Shown: positions 59,501-64,000 of the stretch, in pieces
Numbering within the stretch: position 1 is the stretch's first letter
Layout of the letters: the number at the start of each line of letters is the position of its first letter
Source: Mytilus californianus
Taxonomy: Eukaryota; Mollusca; Bivalvia; Mytilida; Mytilidae
NCBI RefSeq assembly: GCF_021869535.1
Contig: NW_026262701.1
Span: 449,501 to 513,500, forward strand
Length of the DNA stretch: 64,000 nucleotides
Direction of reading: 5' to 3'
Program-made: the position numbers and the translations under genes
Notes under the pieces: generated by a model
What the model saw: the letters and a program-made list of their open reading frames with translations, nothing else
The model's database searches: none
Told to the model about the DNA's origin: nothing

Positions 59501-61069
59501 ACTGTATTACATATACAATTTATCTGTATTTACTACTAAGTTTATAATAAAGAATATTAATATATGTTTGTCAATGTTGTATTTGATCATCACATTAGAT
59601 AACAAAACTGCCTTTGATATCACTAAAAATATTTTTAGGTTCACTTCATTGAAAAGATATTAAAAGATTTGTCTTATGTATGTGGCTTTGTAGTAAGTTA
59701 CTGATGTTTCTAAGAAGGTAGTGCCTGATCTTTTCTCCTTGAGGATATATTTTTTTATTTCCAGATAATTGGTAAAATAAAGTTGCAAGTCCAAATCTTG
59801 GTAAATAATGTTATACCATTATAATTGTAGGAGCCTATGGGTACCAGCAGCAACCAGGTTATTACCAACAACAACCAGTTGTAGTCCAGCAACACCATAA
59901 GAAAAAAGGGGGTCTAGGCAATAAAGGCAAACTCGCAGCAGGTAATTAAAGTCATAGTTTGATATTTTTAACATTTGTTTTTCGATAATTTCCTAAAGGA
60001 GGAAGTTCAGTAAGGGCCAAATTTGGCCCCGATTATAAAGTTCAATGTTTCAGGATAAAATGTGTTTTTAAGTTGACGAAAAGACATGTGAGAAAGTTAA
60101 ATAAAACTATTTTTGCCAAAGTTTTATTTTCAAGCATTGATTTTTACATCCCAAATAGGTTAAAAAAAGAGATTTTTGCGACATTAGACAAAATCGTCCG
60201 GATTTCAACCAAATTAAGACCTGGGAAACATAGAGCGCAGGCTTCGACAAACAAAATATTCAAGTCAGATATGTAAAATTTCATAACAAACATTAGGCTA
60301 AAATTTCTTTGTTGTCGACGCATGCGCTCTATGTTTCCTCTTCAAAAAATCAATGTAAATTTACCTGTTTTCATCGAATTTTCGCGGAAAATCAAAATGA
60401 GTGCTATTTGTGACGTCATGAATAGAACGCAAAAACATAAATTTTCAACAAAAAGACGTTTTTCCAATCTAGTCATTATATTACCTATGATTCCTTGTGA
60501 CATTGGTCAATAAATCCTGATTTCAAATTTCAGCTAGAATTAAGGGCCATTTTAGGGCCTTATCGAACCTACTCCTTTTGATAACTTGATCTACATGAAG
60601 GCTTGACTGAGAAGAAATGAACCCGTCTAACCCAATGCTAGAGTAAGGTTGTCACTATGAAGCTGATGCAGTGTAATAGAACATTTTTTACCATCCAATT
60701 TAAAAGATTGAATTTCTGTTTTATATGTAGATTTCAAAATTCAAACAACTAAAAACTCAAACATACCCTTAGGGTTCAGGGTTAATTTTGCTAGTACGTC
60801 TTTTACTTAAAAATTTTAAATTGGTAAATAAATCATCTTTTCTACAAGTTCTGTTGAGATTATAATTAGTTAATGTTATGCATTTCCCATTTTCAGGTTT
60901 GGTAGGTGGTGCTGCCCTGGGATATGGAGCCAGTAGGATGATGGGTGGGGGATTTGGAGGATTTGGAGGTCCATTCGGAGGATTCGGTTTAGGTCACCAT
61001 GGAAGTTGGAGTTCTTTAAGTAGTTTTGGTAGTTGTGGTAGTTTTGGAAGTTTTGGCAGCTTTGATTAA
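38401..61069 (+). CDS. PH-domain protein with Pro/Gln/Tyr-rich linker and Gly-rich tail, 3' seven exons
   Basis: Exons: 38401-38516, 40393-40556, 41944-41971, 43057-43219, 53176-53364, 59831-59941, 60897-61069. All use GT-AG introns and the phases join. The first three give most of a pleckstrin-homology domain: SFLSGGWNNVWVVLYNDSSL (beta strands), EVCKRFAYGDFTE and ending in SEWMQAICST, with the tryptophan of the C-terminal helix kept. Then follow about 55 residues rich in P, Q and A, about 62 with YPQQP/GYP-type repeats, a basic patch (HHKKKGG) and a tail with GLVGGAALGYGASRMMGGGF and SFGS repeats. The N-terminal strand(s) and start codon must lie upstream and were not located. PH domains bind phosphoinositides or proteins at membranes, and the low-complexity tail suggests self-association; both are inference. 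No gene name is justified. Confidence 0.88.
38550..38962 (+). repeat. About 28-bp minisatellite just after a splice donor
   Basis: About 14 diverged units of CATTCTACACATGGGACCTT plus ACAAAAGT, beginning some 40 bases after the donor at 38517. Open frames here are repeat artefacts. Confidence 0.88.
39169..40392 (+). repeat. 96/142-bp array of decayed copies of a PH-domain exon start
   Basis: Twelve copies of TTATTTCTAATTTTAG followed by GAAGTATGTGAACACTTTGC and CTATGGAGAC, the acceptor and first 30-75 bases of the exon at 40393. Some longer units also hold GACCTGATATACCTG and AGCTATAAACAAA, which are further into the exon. Each copy runs into a stop before any donor. Confidence 0.95.
40393..40556 (+). 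CDS. PH-protein exon, middle of PH domain
   Basis: Acceptor TCTAATTTTAG, donor CTGAG|GTTAGT. It encodes EVCKRFAYGDFTEGMLDRPD, an inserted loop, then IPVKPSHKAKVLWFLCRDEA and ELR. The frame stays open past the donor to a stop at 40630, but joining to the 28-nt exon restores the usual PH ending. Twelve decayed copies of its 5' part lie upstream. Confidence 0.88.
40682..40882 (+). repeat. 52-bp tandem repeat, 4 copies
   Basis: Units of GAACTAAAATATGTGAAACC, AAGTCACATGACAAAAGTTG, AGTGTATATATA. Located just after the stop of the read-through frame of the exon ending at 40556. Confidence 0.88.
40883..41940. other. PH-protein intron, low complexity
   Basis: Contains a 14-C run followed by CACACACAC at 41051-41074 and loosely repeated AAATTGTC / CTTATAGGA stretches. 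No gene was seen. Confidence 0.45.
41944..41971 (+). CDS. PH-protein 28-nt micro-exon, PH C-terminal helix
   Basis: Acceptor TTTTTTTCAG, donor AGTACT|GTAAGT. It completes AG|T and encodes SEWMQAICST. The tryptophan is the hallmark of the PH C-terminal helix and follows directly on DEAELR from the previous exon, which is why this tiny exon was chosen. Confidence 0.82.
42305..42808 (+). repeat. 81-bp minisatellite, 6 copies
   Basis: Unit: GACAACAAGATCTAACTGGA, TTTGACTGTAACAAATACAT, GTAGATTGCAAGCAGTGGCA, GATACAAGTTCTAACTGTAGT. Very homogeneous. Because 81 is divisible by 3, an open minus-strand frame spans three units. Confidence 0.93.
43057..43219 (+). CDS. PH-protein exon, Pro/Gln-rich linker
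   Basis: Acceptor TCTTTACAG, donor AACAG|GTATAC. It encodes LPQPSSNQQGPPPQQPMHQQ and continues to GPAPIGFAGLTG. Phase 0 in, phase 1 out. A 46-bp minisatellite begins about 10-20 bases after the donor. Confidence 0.87.
43235..44530 (+). repeat. 46-bp minisatellite, about 28 copies, starting at a splice donor
   Basis: Unit: GTCATTAATCACAGAGGTTA, ACCTGTCAATGGTTTGTCAT, TAACTG. The first part of the array has GTCATGAATCACAAAGGTGA variants. It begins within 20 bases of the donor of the exon ending 43219. Units with TTAACAGGTCAT resemble that junction (TTTAACAGGTAT). A detached piece lies at 52735-52860. Confidence 0.93.
44940..45300 (+). repeat. Dispersed SINE-like repeat
   Basis: GATGGATGGCTGCTTAAAGT, CCAGCGGCAAATTAATATGC, GACCGGCACGCTGAGCTGGA and a GGGGTTTGAA end. 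The order is familiar from dispersed repeats in marine invertebrates (recollection). The minus-strand frame at 45059-45301 is a shadow. Confidence 0.5.
45990..46054 (+). promoter_or_regulatory. Possible promoter region of the THAP transposase gene
   Basis: CAACTTCCGGTTTCTGC directly before the start codon contains ACTTCCGG, an ETS-type site often found in TATA-less metazoan promoters. Only suggestive. Confidence 0.25.
46055..47592 (+). pseudogene. THAP-domain / DDE_Tnp_4 transposase relic (ISL2EU- or Harbinger-like)
   Basis: It starts at 46055 with MPSTCCCVPGC, then HAFPNDLKRRKSWI, a THAP zinc-finger N-terminus (C-x4-C then W). The second half of the finger (WSPSQSAVVCKAHFTEKDYV, with the C-x2-H pair) is in another frame after about 46192, so there is a one-base shift. 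At 46848-47277 comes RPKSTAIPSLFSWTKQ, a Lys-rich linker, and RDTAMHFYTSLELYTKFLFV, a helix-turn-helix found before DDE_Tnp_4 transposases. Then, in yet another frame, GDSVMADKGLNVQDLFA (a conserved DDE_Tnp_4 block) and HVHIERIIGLGTTYKILTNP (the RIHVER block) appear. The catalytic middle between these parts is missing. Frameshifts, a stop and an internal deletion show a dead copy. The intron-like gap 46268-46847 may be real or insertion. It sits inside a PH-protein intron. Confidence 0.78.
47660..48440 (+). repeat. Dispersed bivalve repeat, one fragment and one longer copy
   Basis: AGGAGATGTGGTATGAT begins a short copy at about 47660, and AAGATGTGGTATGATTGCCA begins a longer one at about 47873. 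The latter continues through TATAGGTCACAGTATGGCC, GAATTACAGGCTCCTGACTT, GGGACAGTGGTGTAACAGTA and CAGATCTGAGAGTACTTGC. This is the unexpanded form of the repeat at 9546-11830. Confidence 0.72.
48527..50510 (+). mobile_element. GAGCCTGC-family cassette with nested GCCCG cassette
   Basis: Starts TTTTGTCGAGCCTGTGACTT and the inverted GTCGCAGAAAGC arm, then GGCGGCGGCGGCGTTAGC. It has about 150-bp units (TTGACCTCATTTTCATGGTT) and ends AAGAAGGCGAGACATTTCAG, CGTGTGCACT. It is the same family as the minus-strand block at 24.9-26.6 kb. Interrupted at 49342-50255. Confidence 0.78.
49342..50255 (+). mobile_element. GCCCG-family cassette, nested
   Basis: From TATTCGCCCGTTTACGGGAC and CGTCCGTCGTCAACATGTCG, through four about 170-bp units (GGGGTTTTATTCATTAAAAA), to GACCTCTGCGGGCGTATC. 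Near-identical in layout to 3195-4148, and like it inserted in another cassette. Confidence 0.8.
50511..50935 (+). mobile_element. 5'-truncated GCCCG-family cassette
   Basis: Right part only: AACTCAAAAATGCTTTAAGC ... CCCAACTGTTCAGGGTTGGA, ending CGCTCAGCGAATCAGTTTATT. It follows directly on the end of the preceding cassette. Confidence 0.65.
51310..51600 (+). repeat. Dispersed bivalve repeat
   Basis: TATGGTCATTTTTATAAACT, GATTACCTTAGCCGTATTTG, CTCTTCAACTTTGTACTTGT, GATGAGTCTTATGTAGACGA and ATAATCCTGGTACCTTTGAT. A familiar high-copy element in mussel sequence (recollection). Non-coding. Confidence 0.55.
51605..52245. other. PH-protein intron, nothing recognised
   Basis: AT-rich, no clear repeat or gene. 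Confidence 0.4.
52250..52335 (-). repeat. tRNA-like SINE head or tRNA pseudogene, minus strand
   Basis: On the minus strand: TTGGTAGCCGTGAGGTTTAG (A-box-like) and, some 55 bases later, GGTTCGAATCCCTG (an almost perfect B box). There is no convincing cloverleaf, so it is called a tRNA-derived repeat and not a tRNA gene. Confidence 0.5.
52446..52530 (+). repeat. tRNA-like SINE head, plus strand
   Basis: TTGGTAGCCGAGAGGTTTCG (A-box-like, as in Leu/Ser tRNAs) followed by GGGGTTCAATTCCCAG (B-box-like). It is the mirror partner of 52250-52335. The two point away from each other, about 110 bp apart. Confidence 0.5.
52735..52860 (+). repeat. Detached piece of the 46-bp minisatellite
   Basis: GAGGTTAACCTGTCAATGGT, TTGTCATTAACTGGTCATTA in two and a half units, the last ones diverged. 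Same unit as 43235-44530, 8.2 kb away in the same intron. Confidence 0.92.
53176..53364 (+). CDS. PH-protein exon, GYP/YPQQP repeat linker
   Basis: Acceptor CATTACAG, donor CTCCAG|GTAGTT. It encodes GGPPPSGYPGYPQQPVAQPY, ending GYAPPPQGYSQPPP. Tyr-Pro-Gln repeats of this type occur in many membrane-associated or aggregating proteins. Phases 1-1, so it could be skipped without breaking the frame. Confidence 0.88.
53325..53430 (+). repeat. 58-bp partial exon duplication across a donor
   Basis: TATGCTCCACCACCACAGGG and ATACAGTCAGCCTCCTCCAG at the end of the exon are repeated after the donor as TATGCTCAACCACCTCAGGA, CTACAGTCAGGCTCCCCA (53383-53420). In the original codon frame the copy would read AYAQPPQDYSQAPQ. 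Confidence 0.85.
53440..58200 (+). repeat. 4.7-kb minisatellite array with 46-bp units and higher-order repeats
   Basis: The first half has units TCTCACAAGGTAACAGTCCT, CTGTCTTATAAGGTAACAGT, CTACTG, organised into about 0.65-0.74-kb higher-order blocks marked by CAATATCCCATTATGTAACA at 53863, 54508, 55238 and 55974. The second half (from about 56040) has TCATTAGGTAACACTCTGCT, TTCTAATAACTCAACATTCC, ACTTTC. Almost every unit has an AGGTAAC motif, a good 5' splice-site match. Confidence 0.95.
58205..59125. other. PH-protein intron, nothing recognised
   Basis: AT-rich DNA. The overlapping frames at 58191-58523 and 58465-58827 show no domain and no splice context. Confidence 0.4.
59128..59280. repeat. 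Long palindrome, about 68-bp arms
   Basis: Left arm 59128-59195 includes ATCATATGGCTTTTTCAATA and ACCAATATAATCCC. Right arm 59213-59280 is its inverted copy (GGGATTATATTGGT ... TATTGAAAAAGCCATATCAT). The loop is about 17 bp containing GAGCTCTGCTCGAG. Could be a fold-back transposon. Confidence 0.85.
59318..59455 (+). repeat. TGACGTCATACAGAT direct repeats
   Basis: Three exact copies at 59318, 59347 and 59408. The last two are followed by similar TTAGAGGTTTGATAAAACCT / TTAAAGGTGTGATAAAGCCT and TTTGCAA, so they are about 61-bp tandem units. TGACGTCA is the CRE/CREB core; function not shown. Confidence 0.7.
59831..59941 (+). CDS. PH-protein exon, Gln-rich plus basic patch
   Basis: Acceptor ATAATTGTAG, donor GCAGCAG|GTAATT. 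It encodes AYGYQQQPGYYQQQPVVVQQ and HHKKKGGLGNKGKLAA. Phases 1-1, also skippable in frame. Confidence 0.88.
59994..60579. mobile_element. TIR element (MITE), about 585 bp
   Basis: Left end AAAGGAGGAAGTTCAGTAAG, GGCCAAATTTGGCCC. The right end, reversed, is AAAAGGAGTAGGTTCGATAA, GGCCCTAAAATGGCCC. About 35-bp imperfect inverted repeats. No transposase; the short frames inside are not supported. Confidence 0.7.
60580..60890. other. PH-protein last intron, nothing recognised
   Basis: Plain AT-rich intron leading to the acceptor at 60895-60896. Confidence 0.4.
60897..61069 (+). CDS. PH-protein terminal exon, Gly/Ser/Phe-rich tail
   Basis: Acceptor CATTTTCAG. It encodes GLVGGAALGYGASRMMGGGF, then GGFGG and SFGS-type repeats, ending SFD with TAA at 61067-61069. 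The small-residue GLVGGAALG stretch could insert in or lie on a membrane. It resembles tails of glycine-rich proteins, but no orthologue is claimed. Confidence 0.88.
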
Positions 61070-61320
61070 TATTGAACAAGATACATAACTAAATACTTTG
61101 TTAAAAACTGGCTGTGCTTGATGATCTGCAAAGAAGAATAGCATTTGTGTAAACCTATGAAATCTGAAGGATTTTGTCTGATATAGATACGTATATAAAA
61201 AACCTATATGTAGGTGTATGTATATATAAACAATATAAGGTCAATGTCAGAAAATATCCACTTTTTTGTATGAGGCTAAGAAACAAATAGTTTTGTGCAG
61301 AATGCAAAAACATTGATATT

Positions 61321-61634
61321 TTTATACGACCGCAAAATTTTTTTTTTTTTTTTCTCAAAAGGAGGGGGGGGGGGGGGGGTAATTTTTTTGTTTTTGTTGG
61401 GGGGGGGGGGCAATTCGCAACAGCATAGCATATTGCACAAAAGCAAAACATTGAATATAAATTCAAATTATATAACCAATTCTAAGTTCTTTGACTACAG
61501 TTATTCTGTGTCAGAAATCTATTATGTGTTAAATATACTTGTATCAAGCACGAATATTGTGTCCATTTTTGCCCCAACTGTTCAGGGTTGGACCTCTGCA
61601 GTCATATCCAGCTGCGCTTGGCGAAGCAATTTAT
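61321..61634 (+). mobile_element. Deletion derivative of the GACCGC cassette in the likely 3' UTR
   Basis: Left end TTTTATACGACCGCAAAATT, a long T run, two G runs (61364-61379 and 61400-61410), then directly the right part: CCCAACTGTTCAGGGTTGGA, CCTCTGCAGTCATATCCAGC, GAAGCAATTTATT. The internal units are lost. Confidence 0.75.
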
Positions 61635-61639
61635 TGTGA

Positions 61640-62930
61640 CATTGACATAATATTGTTTAACTTCTCAGTTTGAATTATCTTACAGATATTTTAATCTTCA
61701 TTTCATTGATGTTTTATCTAACATTTATTCCCAAGATATACAAAGTGACCAAAAGGAAAAGTTAACATTAGTTGTGTATAACTTGCCATGTTTGTGAAAT
61801 TATCATATCAAGATATTGTGGAGGCTGAATAGATGTAGAATTCTTTATGTAACAAAACACAACATTTTTGAAACTGAGCTTGAACATTTTGTCAATTAAG
61901 AATGGAATAAAAAAAATTGTTATTTATTGACTGATTTTTACAACACTTATTCAGAAAAAAATGTGTTTAGTGTTGTTTCAGGAAAGTAGGAACTTATGTA
62001 ATCATCAGTGTTGTACCAGAAAATTTAAATCAATGATTACTTAACTCCAAAAAATTTAGTTGGTTACATCAACTAGCCTATCCACCTATTGGATTTCATT
62101 AAAATTATGCAAAATATTGTACTTATTGCAAATATTTTTAAGAAGTTGATTTTTTGAAATTTTAAATAAATTTTGTAAACATTTAGATCAAATTGCACCT
62201 GAATATTGAAAAAAATAAAACGTGTGAAAAAGATCTATAAATTTATAGAATGTGTGTGAAAGGTACTGTAAATATGCATTTTCATTTCACTATAGATAGC
62301 CATTTGTGTAAACTTTGGGTTGTACAGCGACAAATATTTGTTTAATGGCTATGCAAGTTTATTGTCAGTAAACACTAAAAATGGAAAATACTGAAATCGA
62401 TTTGTTACATTTGACTTTTTTTTTTTTTTTTCTAAATTATCCTGAAATCTTTGAAAGAATAAAACTATATTTACATATAGAATAATCAAAATTGAGACTT
62501 TCCAATAAGTCATAAAATTAGCAAAGAAAATTTTTGTATTATCATCACAGCTCAGGGCTTGCTGTCAGTTTTGTGGTATTATTTTATTTTTATTGATGTA
62601 CACTTGATATATTTGTTATTGCATGTTATCATATCATTATTCTAAAAATTGTTGTGAGAATTTTTAACAAGTTAATAGTCTCACTTAGTCTAGGGTCTAA
62701 ATCTAGAGGTCTTAGGTGTTGAAGGACAACTAATCAGCCACACCTGGTAATTACTGTTATTGTCGTTCCCTGGCCGTTATCACCCTGCTCAGTAATTCTT
62801 GTATCACAGCTTTGAGGCGTGAGCAGACATTATCAGAGACGTCACAATGTGTGATGAGACGTTATCAAGCTTACTTTTGTTAAGCTTAAAACCGTCTAAG
62901 GAAAGGTTAAAAGACTAGTAACAGAAAGAT
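61640..62930. other. 3' UTR or flank of the PH-protein gene
   Basis: AT-rich with several poly(A)-signal-like motifs. No further gene was seen. Confidence 0.4.
61906..61911 (+). terminator. Candidate poly(A) signal of the PH-protein gene
   Basis: AATAAA followed by an A-run and T-rich DNA, about 840 bases after the stop. If used, the repeat cassette at 61321-61634 is part of the 3' UTR. Further candidates lie near 62164 and 63353. Confidence 0.4.
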
Positions 62931-62934
62931 AAAC

Positions 62935-63094
62935 AGATTATTAGGTTTTCTATGTATAGATATTGTAAAATATCAGCCACCCCACACAATGTGAAGCTGT
63001 TTTGCTCTTTTGCTGTGCTCACTCACCAAACAAGTTCACATTGTGGCTAGTGACTGATATTTTACAATATCAATGTGTAGAAAACCGAATAATC
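62935..63094. repeat. Palindrome with 60-bp arms
   Basis: Left arm 62935-62995 (GGTTTTCTATGTATAGATAT, TGTAAAATATCAGCCAC ... CACAATGTGAA) and inverted right arm 63035-63094 (TTCACATTGTGGC ... GATATTTTACAATATCAATG, TGTAGAAAACC). About 39-bp loop. It may be a fold-back element. Confidence 0.85.
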
Positions 63095-63256
63095 TATACT
63101 TATTTGGATAATAATTTAAGGCTATAAACAGTAGAAAGGGAAGTCATTTTTATGTTAAGGTAAATTTAACCCCTTTTCTCTGTCACCAGGATAGTTACAA
63201 GTTATTTAGTTAACCTCTATTTAAGTTTGAGTGTCTTCTTTTGTTGTTATGTTACA

Positions 63257-63514
63257 TATGAGCTGCGTGGGATAGAAATCAACCTTATGCAAGTGCATAT
63301 GTACATGTACATTTTTAAGACTTTGATTGATTTTGGAACATTCAAATACAAAATAAAAAGATGAATTTTGGTCTGTTTTTGTAAATTTTCTTATAACAGC
63401 TCAATTTTCAAACAGTAACAGACTTTCCATAAATATTTTTTCAACTAGAAATAGGTTAACAGATGTGTTAATAATCATTTGCATAAGGTTGATTTCTATC
63501 CAATGCAGCTCATA
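63257..63514. mobile_element. 258-bp TIR element (MITE)
   Basis: Inverted ends of about 38 bp: TATGAGCTGCGTGGGATAGA, AATCAACCTTATGCAA and, at 63477-63514, the reverse complement with two or three changes. Non-coding interior. Confidence 0.75.
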
Positions 63515-63844
63515 AAGTTCATTTATTTTTATGTAGTTTTGTATCTCATCAATATTTATAACTTTATTTTCATAATATATTTTTTATGTTTATTCAAAAA
63601 GCAATATATCAATAACAGGATTTGTGTTATATGAAGTTATATAAGACGATAAAGTGTTGTTACATAGGTCATATGTAAAGTCTACATATGTAAACAGCTT
63701 GTGAATTCATCAAATTTACATGATACATTGTAAATTGAATAGGTTCATGGCTTTTACTGATGAAAATTATGAATTTGAAGAATAAAAATGAAACATTCAT
63801 ATATCAACTTTTAGTGTTTGTCCAAAACTATCATTCCCTTTTGA

Positions 63845-63955
63845 CTTACATCTTCTTGTCAGAATGATTGGAGATATTAGTCAGGGACTCTGTCTCTCTA
63901 GGTTCTTCTCAGAATGATTGGAGATATTAGTCAGGGATTCTGTCTCTCTAGGTTG
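63845..63955 (+). repeat. About 55-bp tandem duplication
   Basis: CTTCTTGTCAGAATGATTGG / CTTCTCAGAATGATTGGAGA, then TATTAGTCAGGGACTCTGTC, TCTCTAGGTT, present twice in a row with few differences. Confidence 0.85.
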
Positions 63956-64000
63956 TGTATTCTTAGCTTACAATGTATGAACTGGCCCTTGTGATTTTAT

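Noticed and set aside
60878-61079. Minus-strand frame opposite the Gly-rich exon
   Set aside because: Antisense of a low-complexity coding exon; the + strand has the conserved splice site and phase.

Overview
The window is eukaryotic, AT-rich, intron-rich animal DNA. The protein-coding exons and the repeat families look like those of a marine bivalve, most likely a mussel (Mytilus or a close relative). This assignment is inference from familiar repeats and exon similarity; no search was run. There is no sign of bacterial, plasmid or CRISPR content.

Two real host genes are present, both on the + strand and both lacking their 5' exons. (1) About 0.97-22.5 kb holds the 3' ten exons of AFG3L2, the mitochondrial inner-membrane m-AAA protease. 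The exons run from the Walker B helix to the stop codon at 22083-22085, and all splice phases are consistent. (2) About 38.4-61.9 kb holds the 3' seven coding exons of a pleckstrin-homology (PH) domain protein. Its PH domain is followed by a Pro/Gln/Tyr-rich linker and a Gly/Ser/Phe-rich tail ending at 61069. Its first exon(s), encoding the start of the PH domain, were not found.

The rest is repeats. From 22.5 to 38.4 kb there is a 35-bp minisatellite (23.6-24.8 kb), a bivalve repeat block (24.9-26.9 kb), a Penelope-like retroelement with a second, antisense, 5'-truncated copy inserted in its reverse transcriptase (26.9-29.85 kb), single-copy-looking DNA with small fold-back elements, and further minisatellites. 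Introns of both genes carry many DNA-transposon derivatives. The clearest are a 1245-bp hAT-type element with an 8-bp target duplication (1379-2623), a 628-bp TA-flanked Tc/mariner-type element with an empty-site comparator in the same window (17988-18615), a broken THAP/DDE_Tnp_4 transposase gene (46.05-47.6 kb), and several terminal-inverted-repeat elements. Nested structured cassettes recur at 3, 5, 6.3, 12, 15, 49-51 and 61 kb.

The most striking feature is that large minisatellites sit on exon-intron junctions. In several cases the repeat unit visibly contains the exon edge plus its splice site: the AFG3L2 exon at 970 (donor, 82 bp x2), the exon at 7953 (acceptor, 58 bp x18, and on its other side a donor-derived 65-bp array), the PH exon at 38401 (acceptor, 80 bp x about 18) and the PH exon at 40393 (acceptor plus up to 100 bp of exon, 12 decayed copies). 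Weaker cases are the donor sides of the exons ending at 13368, 43219 and 53364; the last has a partial exon copy followed by a 4.7-kb array full of GTAAC donor-like motifs. This pattern spans two unrelated genes and is the best candidate here for something not described before.
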